A DNA stretch of 64,000 bases from Mastigias papua (Eukaryota > Cnidaria > Scyphozoa > Rhizostomeae > Mastigiidae): assembly GCA_964019165.1 (NCBI GenBank), contig OZ025270.1, forward strand, positions 2,736,538 through 2,800,537, written 5' to 3'. A program made the position numbers and the translations under genes. Positions 42,501 through 53,345 of the stretch are shown piece by piece. Position 1 is the stretch's first letter, and each line of letters opens with the position of its first letter. The notes under the pieces were generated by a model. The model was not told the DNA's origin. It ran no database searches and was given only the letters and a program-made list of their open reading frames with translations.

Positions 42501-45500
42501 AGCTTGTACCGATATTTCCCTGATCAAAGATGACAAAATAGTCACTAATGATCATGATTTATGTGAAATTTTTAATGATTATTACATAAACATTGTGGAG
42601 AATACTTCCGGTAAGAAGCCTTCCAGCATTGCCAATGCGAATCCGATTGATGATGATCGAGAAATTGTCAGGTTAATTCTTGATAAATACAAGGATCATC
42701 CAAGTATTTTAGCCATAGTTCAAGACCCTGAGCATACTTTTCAATCCTTTTCTTTCAATGAGGTTACTGCTAGTGATGTAAGGCACCAACTGAAAATGCT
42801 GGACGGCGGTAAATCAACAGGTGTTGATCAAATTCCTCCGAAGCTCGTTTCTCTAGCTAGCGACGATTTGGCTGTGCCTCTTACTAACGCCATCAACTGC
42901 AGCATTCGAAATTTCATATTTCCCCAGAATGCAAAAACTGCTGCAGTTTGCCCTTTAGACAAAGGTGAACCCGTTCGTACTGTGGAGAGAAATTATCGTC
43001 CAGTCAGTATACTTAACACTTTTTCCAAAATTTTTGAAAAAATCCTAAAGGAACAGCTCAGCCCTTTCCTTGATAAGACTCTCTCAATTTTTATTGCAGC
43101 GTATAGAACAGCTTACAATACACAGCATGTTTTGATAAAACTTCTAGAAGAGTGGAAATCTAAGCTTGACAACAACTTTATTGTAGGGTCCGTTTTGATG
43201 GATCTGTCAAAAGCTTTTGATTGCATCCCAAATGACTTGATTATAGCTAAACTTCATGCATATGGTTTTGATGAAAATGCCCTGGTTCTCGTTTATTCCT
43301 ATCTTAAAAAACGGAAGCAGAGTGTCCGAATAAATAACGTCTATAGTTCTTTTCAAGAAATTGTATCAGGAGTGCCCCAGGGATCAGTTTTAGGACCTAT
43401 ACTTTTCAATTTCTACATAAATGACATTTTCTCTTTTATAAAGCAAGCAACCATGTATAATTATGCTGATGACAACACGCTAGCTTTCTTTTCCAAATTC
43501 TTGCCAGACCTTGTCAACGTTTTGGAGAATGAAGCAGGCAGTGCTTTGTCTTGGCTCAAACAAAATGAGATGATTGCAAACCCGAACAAATTCCATGCAC
43601 TTTTTGTTAAAAAAGACCAGACAAATACTTGTGGCGTAAATCTTGACCTGCAAGGACATTCTATCAAATCTGAAGAGACTGTTAAACTCCTAGGTGTGAC
43701 ACTAGATTACAAACTGAACTTTGACCCGCATATATCAAATATTTGTAAAAAAGCTGCGGCACAACTGAACGTTCTTAAGCGACTTAAGTCATTTATTGGT
43801 TTCGCAGAAAGAGAAGTCTTGGTTCAAAGTTTCGTATTTTCGAATTTTAACTACTGTCCTTTAGTCTGGTATTTTTCTTCTTCAAAATCGCTTCAGAAAA
43901 TAGAAAGGATACAGGAACGCGCGCTAAGATTTTTGTACAATGATCATAAAAGTTCCTATGATGATCTTCTTATTAGGTCAAAAAAGTGCACAATGCAAGT
44001 TGCTCGTCAGAGAACTCTTTGCATCGAAATATTCAAGACAATCAAAAACTTGAATCCACCTTTTATGCAAAGCATTTTCTGCTCAAGAACTTCAAAAAAT
44101 CCTTCTCGGAATCCTAACAATTTAAGCCATTTTCGACCAAATCAAGTAACTTTCGGTTCTAAGAGCCTTAAGGCCATTGGACCTCAGATCTGGAACTGCT
44201 TGCCAAATGACCTAAAATCAGCTGACAACCTGAACAGCTTCAAACATATGATAAAACAATGGGATGGTCCTTCCTGCAAATGCTACGTTTGCAAATTTAA
44301 TCACACCCTATAATTTCTGTTCAATTACACCCTTTTTCTTTTAAAATTTAGCATTTGAATGTATTTATTTCCTTAGTTATTTCCTTTCATTTGCGATATA
44401 ATAGATTAGTTTCGATTTAGATTAGTTGTACATGTATATGATATATATGTATATATGTATAGCTAGAAGTGAATTCGAAATAAAATAAGTTAACAAACAA
44501 AAAACAAATGTCTCGAGAACATGAAATTGTTCTATTTTGCCTTTTAGGACAACTTGCTAGCTTTTAGTTTCTGTCACCACCTCTGTGTAATTCTTAGGAA
44601 AGGCTTTACACTTTTTATTCATATGTCGATCTGCAAACATTTCTTAACTTAGACCTTAGAGCAATAGCAAAGTTACAACAGTATTTATGTAACATCTGGT
44701 GGAAAGCGCAGCCGAACAATAAAACGCAGAGCAAGAACGACGATGACAAATACCATTTTAAGTTTGATGTTAATCGACCATCCATTTTTCCTTAATTACG
44801 TAGACATTAAGACAAATCCATAAAGACACATCCATGATACAAACGTTTCGGACCATTTCCAAGGTCCATCATCAGTGTAAAAATCAAGGCGTGTTCAGCT
44901 CATCATCAAAGCATGAGCTGAACACGCCTTGATTTTTACACTGATGATGGACCTTGGAAATGGGCCGAAACGTTTGTATCATGGATGTGTCTTTATGGAT
45001 TTGTCTTAATGTCTACGTAATTAAGGAAAAATGGATGGTAGATTAACATCAAACTTAAAATGGTTTTTGTCATCGTCGTTCTTGCTCTGAGTATTTATGT
45101 AGCACTGTTTAGGTAGAACAATAACTGTTCATGCAGTGCTCTGACAGTCTACAATTAAAGTAGCAAAGTTTGGTTTCATAAATTGTAACCATTGGCAAAG
45201 AATTGCTGACTGTAGCGATCTATCCTGTTTGGAGAACCAGGAGAGGGATTTTAAATTTGCCCGTTTTGGATGTTACTTATTTAGGGCTTGATTCCCCTTG
45301 AATCCTGAATCGTGAACCCAATGCATGTAATTTTGTAGGGAATATACTGTGGTAGATACTAAAGTTGATGCAATTTTTAGCGTCAATTTGTCTTCTTGTA
45401 ATTTTGTTTATAGAACCACTTCTTTGATCACCGTGAATGCACATAAAATAATTCTTTTAGGTGCTTTTTTCATGAGTATTCAATCATTGACTGATATTGG

Positions 45501-48500
45501 TGAATAGTAAATAGGATACATGATTGAAGAGTTATTTTGGCAATAGGATGAAGTGATATTTTGCTGTAGTATGTTTCCTCTAATTTTCTCATTGAATGCA
45601 GATTCAACAGTTACACAAACATTACCTTTACTTTCTTAGTAATTTGTGTACACAACGAATTTGTGTGATTATAGACACGTGTAGAAGTTCAATTCTGTTT
45701 GAAGAATAATATCATACGGTTTCAACTTGCCGCCCACCTACCATATTTCATTAAAATATTTTATCGCCTTTTTGTGCAATATCCTAGGCTGAAAGTACTC
45801 AACCTTGCAAAAAACAAGCTGCAATGTGTACCTCAGTTACGCTTAATAGCATTAAACATGAAGAAGACCCATGTACTACCAACTGCGGAAGTGTACACGG
45901 ATGAGAAGGTCGAATCTGAGGCACACGATGTAAGTGCGGCAAATTGTGATACAGCAACTGAGAACGGCATTAGTACACGAGAGGTCGTACGAGAAGAGGG
46001 CAATGACAGTGATAATGGTGATATGCACATAAGAGTACACCCATCTAACGAGATTCAGAACGAAGACTCCCTTGAAAATCTCGGCAAAAGATCTGCGAAA
46101 CAAGAGATCGCTGAATTAGAAAATTTTCAATTTGCCGAACTTGAAGAAGACGGAGATACTACATTAGAATTTGATAGTAAGGAGCATTTGGCAGATGTAG
46201 ATGCAGCTGCAGGGTTAGGTGGTAGCTCTTTTGGTAAGTTATCTGCAATGTCTTTAAGCATGGGGAATGTCGTTCGTTTAGCAATTCTATTGCAATTCTA
46301 ATATCGCTAGGAAATATCTACTGCCATCATAGAATATCTTGCTTTGGTTTTGGTAATGCATGATACAGCTTGGGTTGAAATCTGTTCTTTGTAACGCAAG
46401 ATAATTGTGCATGTTGAAATTAAAGTCTTTCCATAGAACAAGCCACAAATGTGTCAAATTTGCTGTAGAAAAGCTTCGCCTGAGACATGAGTATTATTGG
46501 CTGAGGATGTACATACAACTATATGTGCATTTGAAATATTTATAGTTGCTTGTGTTCCCACAAATTCCCACCTCTCTACCAGAACTTGGTTTCAACAATA
46601 TTTTTAACCATTTTCCTCAGGTTTTAGCATTGATGTCACCATATTGTATCTTTCTCAGATATGGACTTTTGTCTCGATGAACTCGAATGCCCATTTCCAA
46701 ATCTTGAAAAGATTGATTTGACATGTAATCTAATAGCTGAAGATCAAGCATTACTGCCTCTGGCCACGTGGCCTAGTCTTGTGGAGGTTAACATTTGGAA
46801 TAATCCATTGGTAAAATGTCGCAAAGGACTCTCGCCTCTTCTGCGATATCATTTGACCACTCTTTGTGGTATTAGAATTAACAGGTTGTGTACCCAAGGT
46901 TTATTTCTATTTTGTTTTTTCTATTTCAATCGTAAAGTAGATTGTGTTAATTTCTAGGTATCAGTAAACGCAAATACGATGTTGCTCAGTCTGCAACATT
47001 AGTCTGAGAGCGTTGATTAATCATAAATTTGAGAGTAAGAGCCACGAATACTTGTCTATGCTTTAATTAACATGGCTACATCATATGTATACGGACAGAG
47101 TCCAGAAAAATTTCCAACCTTCCTCTGGCTGTCAGATCTTCATCATAGCCCTTCCTTTTCTAAGGCAATCAAAAGTAGCCAAAGCTCTTAAACTCTGCAT
47201 TGTGTATGTCTCGAAAATTTGAGCTGTAGAAGGACTATGCGTTTCATTGTCGGTGTCACTTTAACTGAAAACTTAGCTGAAGATGGATTGTTGATAAAAA
47301 TTACTGAACCTTCCTCAAATATGACTTAGAGAACAAAATCTATCTCCGGCTCAGAGCCGTAGATCCGTAGAGCCGTCACTTTTCTGCACTCTGTATACGG
47401 ACTCACAATTTTGTTAGTAGTCAGGTATTAATACTATCGACAATAGCAAATAAATACTGTGAGCAGCGATACCGAAACATGGTAGAACCAACGTACGATA
47501 ATACCATTCTTATGCCCTATGCAGTAAACTTTTGCATATAAGAACCTACCTTTTTGAGAGTCAAGCTGAATGATGTTATATAAAAAGCACTTAAATTATT
47601 TTAGGGCAGAATGGCTCTTATTCGAAGGCTCATAGGTTAAGAAATAATGGGTCAAGCATACTGCCTTCACAAACTATGCGTTTTAATGAGGGCTGACCAA
47701 GAGGTTTCTATTCCTTTGTTGCTTTTTAGTAACAGCAGCATATCACCTCTCAATTGATTTTTTTTTAAATCCGTATCTCATTGATAGACTGTTTAATCGT
47801 GCAATTTATTTCTAATATGATTCTGAAGGAAGGAGCCAAGGAAGACTTCTAAACCTGCTGTTGGGACATCAGTTGTGCCAGCTGCCCGTTACAATAAAGT
47901 TGATGATGTAGTGCCGCCGCTCAGACAGAAAAACATGCTATTGCTGGAGTTTGAAAAATATGAGGAAATTTTGGGGAATTTGGGAAATAGTTCCCTAACT
48001 AGACCGCCACTGCCATCAATTTCCTCCGCAAATGAGAGCGTAGTTAGAGACAGTCATAGCGCCCCAGTAAGACCGACCAATGAGCTCACTATTGAGAGTG
48101 CATTTCATAGATCCCAGTCAGCTGCTCCTAATTTGCTCACCGGTAGCAAATTCAAAGGACAGAGCAATAATACATCTGATATAGACAGTAGCAAGGATAA
48201 TTTTCAATCTGAAGACGATCGAAGTGGAGTATTCCTGACCCAGGTATGGATGTACTATGTGAAATGTTTTCTTTCTTCGTACAATTTTCAGTCCTGCTGA
48301 TTCATTCATCGGTATGTGCAAAGAGTTTATATGAACGAAAATCCCATCCGTTTCATCATCAGAAAAGCCCTGAACATAATCATCGGATCAACGTATTTTA
48401 ATTTTTACTTCTGGTCGCAGGAACAAACCTTTGAAATCTCCTGATTTTACTTCAGTCTAGCGAACTATTGCTACCTGTTTTTTCTATCTTGTTGTTCTTT

Positions 48501-51500
48501 CGCTTATATCTAGGCGCTTATATCTAGGCTATCCATTTCAAGCTACCTTTTATAATGAGGTTTGATATTGCATGTATGAGTTATATGGATAGCGATTTGA
48601 TATTCTGCGACTATTGCTATTGACAGTGATATCAGTTGTTATCCTATCATACAGGTTGATATCAACGAGTGTGAGTCTCAATCCCCGGCTGTCAATGATA
48701 AAGATGATATGAACCCGGTACATAGTGAAGCAGTCGATACCAACACCATTTCATACATCGAAGAAGAAAGAAAATACGACACGGTCGAGGAAATACTGAA
48801 AACTGACAAATCTTTTAAACTCTATGATATGCCTCCTGAAGATAATGTTCATGCAAATATCAAGGCATTGAAGCTTGCTCTCAATAACCCTTTGGTATTC
48901 TATGAATCAAGCCAACAATTGATAAAGGAAACGAAACGCCCTCGGCCCCCTCAGGTGGATTTTTTAATATAAATCCTATTGTACATTGTTATTGCTCTTG
49001 ACATTTTACTCTCATTTTTAGAATTCGACTTTTCACATTACTCTGATTTCTGATATTTTTAAAACTTTACGTCAACGGACAGAGATGCAGTGGCTAAGAA
49101 GCCTTTGTGGTAGGGTATTCCTCATTGATGGAGCAGAAGCGGATTGGCAGCTTCTTTATGGAAGGGGCCTATATGGAAGGGGCCTATACTGGGTGTGGTC
49201 ATTTAGTTTCGTTAACTATCAAGTAGTTGAACAAGGACCAGCCAAGTTACTGAGGATAACAGGGGGCTCGCAAAGAAAATAAGGAGAGTAGACCCGGGTG
49301 TGATCGCAGCCCAGCATTCCCTTGTCAGTCTGCCCCTGTGACAGAGGTTATCAAAACTGTTTATTGAGACTACCCGATTTCACCAAGATGAAGAAATTTT
49401 AGCTTTTGCCCTTAATAACTTTTCTTTTTTTCTGAAATTATTAATAAAAAGGTTGAAATATACATTTTGTCCACACCTACATCATTGCCACCGCAAGAAG
49501 TCTTGCATTTCATTTCATTTCATTTCATTTCATTTCATTTCATTTCATTTCATTTCATTTCATTTTCATTTTCATTTCATATTGTTTATACACAAAACAA
49601 CCCTTCAGCTTAACAAAAAGAATTACAAACTAAGTTATAACTTAGTAAACTAAGTTATACATAAATGTTTAATAAAAGCAACCATTAAATAGACCAAAAA
49701 AGCATAAGACAAAACCTAGTTATTGTAGAGCTGCTCTTCCAGGGGGTCGTGTTTATTCATGTCTTGCTCTTTATATACAATTTCAGTTGCCTTTTAAAGG
49801 TATTTATTATTGTGCATAATTGATGACATTGATCTATAAAAATATGTCTATATTTTGTAAAGAGTAAACCTTCCAATTTTCCATAGAACAACAAAGCAAT
49901 TTCATCACGAAGAACAAGACAAGATAGGGTTTTTAGTGCTTTAGATGGCATGAGAAAGCAAAGCAACATAATTGAGGAAAGCTTAGGTAACAATTTGCCA
50001 TTTCTTTTACTATAGAGGATATTTTTAAGTTGCAGTTCTATTGCCTAGTGTTTTTCCATTTCTTTTTATTGACTACTTGTTATAGTTTCAATTTCTAGCC
50101 GGAAGTGATTCCTGATAGGAATATGTGTACTTTGTCACATCAGAATGTTTAAGTACCTCGACCGTTTTCCAGACCAACGCTATCACAATCATAGATTTGT
50201 AAATGCTGGCACAAACTAACGTGGATTAATCACAAATCTTGCACAAGGCCCCCCCAACTTTATGGGGTGCTTAGCTGGGGAATAGGCAGAGTCCAGAAAA
50301 AGTCACGGCTTCACGGCTCTGAACCGGAGGAGAATTTTGCTCTTTATGACGTATATGAGGAAGGTTTTGGAATTTTTATCAACAGTCCAGTTTCAGCGAA
50401 GTTTTTACATAAAGCGACATCAACTGTGAAGGGCATAGCCCGTTTACAGTAAAAGCTTCCGAGACATATCCAATGCAGAGTTCAAAAACTTTGGCTAGTT
50501 TTGATACATAAAAGAGGAAGGTTTATGATGAAGATTTGATAGCCGGAGGAAGGTTGGGCATTTTTCTGGACTCTGGGAATAGGTAACTTTTCCTTATAGC
50601 ATTATGAAAGAAAATTAGTACGATGTTTTAGACCGCCACAAAATCAGGATACACTCAGGATAATGCGACCTTACTGTTACCATTATATGAGTGTAACCTT
50701 GACCGAGAATATATAGTAGCCTTGATTGATAGCTCATTTATCTCCTGTTGTGTTAGAGAAATGTTTGACTTTGGAGGAAACATCCAGTAAAAGTCCATCT
50801 GGATAAATACAGGTTCTTAGCTTATCTTATGACAGATATCAAGTATTCAAGTATCTCTTCGAGGGGTGTTCTTTTAAATTCTACTAGCCGTAACCATTAT
50901 CAACTAGGCTGATAAACAAAACATTGTAGTAGACCATCGTTCTGATTGTAAAATATACTGTCCGTTTTTCTTAGATGTCGTCTTGAAGAACTACGATCAG
51001 AATAAAGAAATTAAACGACAATTTCCTAATGTGAAGCGACTGCTGAAGGATGTTAGTACCTTTTTGCATTATGTTTTGGTTTTTAGCTGTCTTTATGAGC
51101 GCCTAGAGGAGTTTGAATGATTAGAAATGAAGAGCATGTAGGACCTCCTAAAAGGTTCCGATGTTTTGAAAGCTGTGCAACGTAACCTTAGATATCTTGT
51201 ACAGATAGCATAAGCACCAATGTGCTATTAGCATCACGAAATTTAGTCAAGGTTCCGTCGTAGCATACCGTAAATCCTCGAATAAGCCCCCACCTCCGAA
51301 TAAGCCCCCCTCGAATAAGCCCCACCTAAAAATCATTTTTGCAAATAAGCCCCCCTCGAATAAGCCCCCATGGGCGCTTATCCGACGGAAGCATAGTTGT
51401 AGAATAATATCATATTTCGAGAAGTCCTCACAGTACAATAGCTGTACAGTATTACTTCCTTTGAATGGAGGTAAAAAATCAAAGAGAAACGCGACTTTCG

Positions 51501-53308
51501 TGATAATAAAAACATTATAATGTTTATTAAGTCTTCACACAACACTTTGGAACTCTTTTAACGATATCAGCTTCTGTAACTAGAAGCTCAAAATTTAGTT
51601 GATTGAGAAAATTATGTTGTTTTTTATGTCAACCTTTGAGGAAAATGCCAGACTCTCAAATAAGCCCCCCCCTCGAATAAGCCCCCAACCAAAAATTCAT
51701 TTTTGCAAATAAGTCCCCGGGGGCTTGTTCGAGGATTTACGGTATTCAGTTTGCTTGAATGGAACCCGACTCGGCTACCTTAGCTGTAATCCAAAGTTAA
51801 CGAAACTAATAACTGTGTGGCTATGAGGCCTGTTGTTCATAGGAAAGTGGAGAAAATGTTAGAAGCTAGTTTAAAGGAGCTTCTCACTGATAATTAATAT
51901 ACGAACAATACTGAACATGTTTGAGTTCGGAAAAGTAATCTATAATTCAATGGCTGCTATGTTTCGCTCCGTCTTCTTCACGCTGTATACCTCTGCTCTC
52001 TTTACATTCTCATTTTATACGAGCACACTTTGGACCACCGCAGCCGAGAAATAAGAACATGCTCACACTGGGATGAGAATTTCTACATGCATTTAACCAC
52101 TCACACTCTTTTGGCCACCAGATTCTCAGAGTCCAGAAAAATGCCCAACCTTCCTCTGGCTGTCAGATCTTCATCATAGCCCTTCCTCTTCTAGGACAAT
52201 CAAAAGTAGCCAAAGTTCTTAAACTCTGCGTTGTGTATGTCTCCAAAACTTGAACTGTAGAAGGACTGTGCGTTTCACTGCCGGTGTTACAATTGAAAAC
52301 TTAGCTGAAGATGGATTGTTGATAAAAATTACTAAACCTTCCTCAAATATGACATAGAAGGCAAAATCTTCCTCCGGCTCAGAGCCGTGGAGCGTTGACT
52401 TTTTCTGGACTCTGCAAATTCTGATGATTTGTATGATTTGTACTGATTCTGATGATTAACCATTAGCACTCGTTGCTTTATTTTTAAAGTGGCCTCACCG
52501 ATCATCGTAGAACCTGCATACTGCATGTGATTTCTCAAATATTCGAAAAAATCACTCGTGAAATAAGAAAAAATTCATTAAATAACAATATTTAAGTCTA
52601 AAATTATCACTGAAATTAAGAACATTGAGCCTCAGTGGAAATTGCCTGGTTCTTATAAGAAAAGAGTGTATGTAGTTCTCTTAGAGAAACTATCATTTCT
52701 TTCAACTGCTCATACAGCTGTTTAACTGCCTTTCTTTTCACTACCTCCACTAGTGGAGGTATTCCTCAGCTATTTTTCTACGTCAAAAGGGTGGTTTATT
52801 TGATTTTATGTCCAATTTCTAGGAGAACCCATCAACTATGTTCGTGCGATTATTAGAAATGATTGTATTAACAAGAATCCATTTAGGTTGTATTGTTGTC
52901 TCAGTGAGTTATTGGTCCACTGGTATCATTGTACATGCCCAGTATTTCTTATTGCATAATGGTTTTGGATATAAAGAATGCATCTATTCAGATATAATCA
53001 GCCTTCTGGCTTGTAATCTTTGCAACTTTCTTTTGTTGTACGTACAGGTTCAGTCAAAATACGACCAAGTACGTTTGACATCACTTGATTCCGCGTGCAA
53101 CGCGCATAAGTTGGTACAATCTACGATTGGGAAGCCGCAGGAAAGTCGCAAAATTAATGGAGGTGCTTCGTTGTCAAGAAGAAAAAGTGAAACCAGAGAA
53201 AGTAAAGGCATGGTAAACAGGGACACTGATAATATTACTATTGACCCTTCTAATAACGTCAGCAGAAAATTGGACAAATTCAAAGAGATTGTCAATAGTC
53301 GCATTTAG
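36546..53308 (+). CDS. XRRA1: XRRA1-like leucine-rich repeat protein, 14 exons
   Basis: Exons: 36546-36606, 37162-37334, 38349-38420, 39162-39234, 39560-39803, 39935-39994, 40595-40705, 45788-46233, 46659-46884, 47829-48243, 48655-48954, 50759-50786 (tentative), 50975-51051, 53048-53308. They total 2547 nt, about 848 aa; human XRRA1 has 792. The start SYYCASYFPARSLL, joined across the exon 1/2 border to GAWLV, parallels the human N-terminus (CFPARNLL..GHWLV). Leucine-rich repeats run from about residue 110 (ELELQLNGISSL, LEFLDLSFNSL, LKCLHLTGNGLQLFP, LEVLYIDENDF, LKVLNLAKNKLQCVP). A long acidic insert follows, then a last repeat pair (LEKIDLTCNLI, LVEVNIWNNPL) and a C-terminal NVKRLLKD stretch. 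Role: poorly known, named for a link to radiation response. The 28-nt exon is inferred from phase only, and the first Met could be preceded by another exon. Confidence 0.88.
38844..38916 (+). repeat. tRNA-like sequence (pseudogene or SINE head)
   Basis: A seven-pair acceptor stem (GGCCCGA with TTGGGTC, including G-T pairs) and an intact A box (GAGCTCAGTTGGTAGAGC) are present. There is also a B-box-like GAGCTCGAATCCC. The anticodon loop reads GTACAAT (ACA) only if an extra base is allowed, the T stem has a mismatch and there is no standard U8, so it is unlikely to be functional. It lies in an XRRA1 intron. Confidence 0.6.
40942..41178 (+). pseudogene. SGNH-hydrolase C-terminal part of LINE ORF1
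   Basis: The frame reads RINVNRILEQELPKHGIDFI and then HLDRWGLHLNFIGKNLLTGN. GLHLN-x-x-G is the conserved C-terminal block of SGNH/esterase domains found in CR1-group retrotransposons. There is a stop in frame just upstream (40939-40941) and a TGA at 41176-41178. The same frame then continues open into the endonuclease-RT ORF, so the stop may be either the natural ORF1 end or a nonsense change. Confidence 0.7.
41179..44313 (+). CDS. LINE endonuclease-reverse transcriptase polyprotein
   Basis: The open frame runs 1044 codons from just after a TGA; the first ATG within it is at 41458. The first ATG would cut off LLIGFLNINSLRNKI, the N-terminal Asn block of the APE endonuclease, so initiation probably lies upstream or depends on read-through. 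Endonuclease motifs: LLIEETKL, MGDINID, SSSIDVILTN, GLSDYHGL. RT motifs: FDCIPNDL after MDLSKA, VPQGSVLGPILFNFYINDI, and the YADD catalytic box (YADDNTLAFF). The C-terminus has IGPQIWNCLPNDLKS and CKCYVCKFNH, a possible zinc knuckle. No frameshift or internal stop is present, so the enzyme could be active. It lies in the sense direction in an XRRA1 intron. Confidence 0.9.
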   Translation, partial: LTSLEAFIEDRSSATGQTLKSKPSPSVNSQTGSDSFNPTSIRDSSAENSSGSSSGSDSYDIDKFFNLRAECAGNLLIGFLNINSLRNKITDLRMIAERCLPDVLLIEETKLNSDFKTESFLINNYKSPIRLDRSEFGGGLFQYSRIGIICNRLPNFEISSLELLCSELVVAKQKWIIYSIYRPPNASIETFFSDLSISLNRALDRYDNIIVMGDINIDTQNKIDPGFDKLASFCDVFGLSNLVTSKTCFTKNHSSSIDVILTNRPRSFQKTSVFETGLSDYHGLVATTMKSTVPRLKPKQIKYRSYKKFVPENFLSDVKHAQFECDGTNPDKSYDHLTNTFRSIVDKHAPIKTKFLRGNNAPFMNPELRKAIYTRARLKRRLNKHPSKQNEVAFKKQQNRCVALRKKAIKNHFKRVTSNGLMSNKAFWNLVKPFLSNKGVLACTDISLIKDDKIVTNDHDLCEIFNDYYINIVENTSGKKPSSIANANPIDDDREIVRLILDKYKDHPSILAIVQDPEHTFQSFSFNEVTASDVRHQLKMLDGGKSTGVDQIPPKLVSLASDDLAVPLTNAINCSIRNFIFPQNAKTAAVCPLDKGEPVRTVERNYRPVSILNTFSKIFEKILKEQLSPFLDKTLSIFIAAYRTAYNTQHVLIKLLEEWKSKLDNNFIVGSVLMDLSKAFDCIPNDLIIAKLHAYGFDENALVLVYSYLKKRKQSVRINNVYSSFQEIVSGVPQGSVLGPILFNFYINDIFSFIKQATMYNYADDNTLAFFSKFLPDLVNVLENEAGSALSWLKQNEMIANPNKFHALFVKKDQTNTCGVNLDLQGHSIKSEETVKLLGVTLDYKLNFDPHISNICKKAAAQLNVLKRLKSFIGFAEREVLVQSFVFSNFNYCPLVWYFSSSKSLQKIERIQERALRFLYNDHKSSYDDLLIRSKKCTMQVARQRTLCIEIFKTIKNLNPPFMQSIFCSRTSKNPSRNPNNLSHFRPNQVTFGSKSLKAIGPQIWNCLPNDLKSADNLNSFKHMIKQWDGPSCKCYVCKFNHTL
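44727..45089. repeat. 363-bp near-perfect palindrome with hammerhead-like cores
   Basis: Two arms of about 177 bp are inverted around a 9-base loop (44904-44912). Each arm holds CTGATGATGGACC..stem..CCGAAACG (plus strand at 44941-44972, minus strand at 44875-44844) and CGTTTGTATCATGGATGTGTC. The same architecture occurs at 53891-54757, so I read it as two Penelope-type terminal repeats joined head to head. Confidence 0.75.
47096..47393. mobile_element. hAT-like MITE family 'CAGAGTCC', copy 1
   Basis: The left end CAGAGTCCAGAAAAA pairs with right end TTTTCTGCACTCTG. It is flanked by a perfect 8-bp duplication TATACGGA (47088-47095 and 47394-47401). 298 bp, no ORF, in an XRRA1 intron. Confidence 0.9.
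49506..49995 (-). pseudogene. LINE 3' fragment with (GAAAT)n tail
   Basis: On the minus strand a C-terminal RT-like stretch (VLRDEIALLFYGKLEGLLFT, then INTFKRQLKLYI) ends at about 49757. It is followed by a 3' UTR with CTGGAAGAGCAGCTC and a pentanucleotide tail at 49506-49580 (CATTT on the plus strand). A relative of its 3' end sits at 26565-26745. It lies in an XRRA1 intron. Confidence 0.65.
50287..50575. mobile_element. hAT-like MITE family 'CAGAGTCC', copy 2 (inverted)
   Basis: Same family in the opposite orientation (CAGAGTCCAGAAAAAGTCAC .. TTTTTCTGGACTCTG). It has a perfect 8-bp target duplication GGAATAGG (50279-50286 and 50576-50583). 289 bp. Confidence 0.92.
51266..51744. mobile_element. 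TA-flanked MITE with 'AATAAGCCCCC' repeats
   Basis: TA followed by CCGTAAATCCTCGAATAAGC at the left is mirrored at the right (GGCTTGTTCGAGGATTTACGG then TA). Several CGAATAAGCCCCC units lie just inside both ends (from about 51288 and 51655). It is probably a Tc1/mariner-type non-autonomous element, in an XRRA1 intron. Confidence 0.85.
52127..52414. mobile_element. hAT-like MITE family 'CAGAGTCC', copy 3
   Basis: Same orientation as copy 1 and highly similar (CTTCCTCTGGCTGTCAGATC, ACTTAGCTGAAGATGGATTG). The target duplication is CAGATTCT (52119-52126) and CAAATTCT (52415-52422), with one mismatch. 288 bp. Confidence 0.9.
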
Positions 53309-53339
53309 GACAAGGAGATATTTTGTACATTCGAGTGTA

Positions 53340-53345
53340 AATAAA
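53340..53345 (+). terminator. Poly(A) signal of the XRRA1-like gene
   Basis: AATAAA 32 bases after the TAG stop codon. A second AATAAA lies at about 53426. Confidence 0.75.

Larger units (their letters stand above)
40942..44506 (+). mobile_element. CR1/L2-group non-LTR retrotransposon, nearly intact
   Basis: The order SGNH-hydrolase end, endonuclease, reverse transcriptase, Cys-rich tail is that of CR1/L2-group LINEs. A short 3' UTR ends in an A-rich tail (AAATAAAATAAG .. AACAAAAAACAA). The 5' end is truncated within the SGNH region. It is inserted in the large XRRA1 intron (40706-45787) in the sense direction. Confidence 0.85.

Noticed and set aside
52821..52889. Possible XRRA1 exon with ATG at 52838
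   Set aside because: The exon ending at 51051 already joins in phase to 53048; the extra exon has no homology support.
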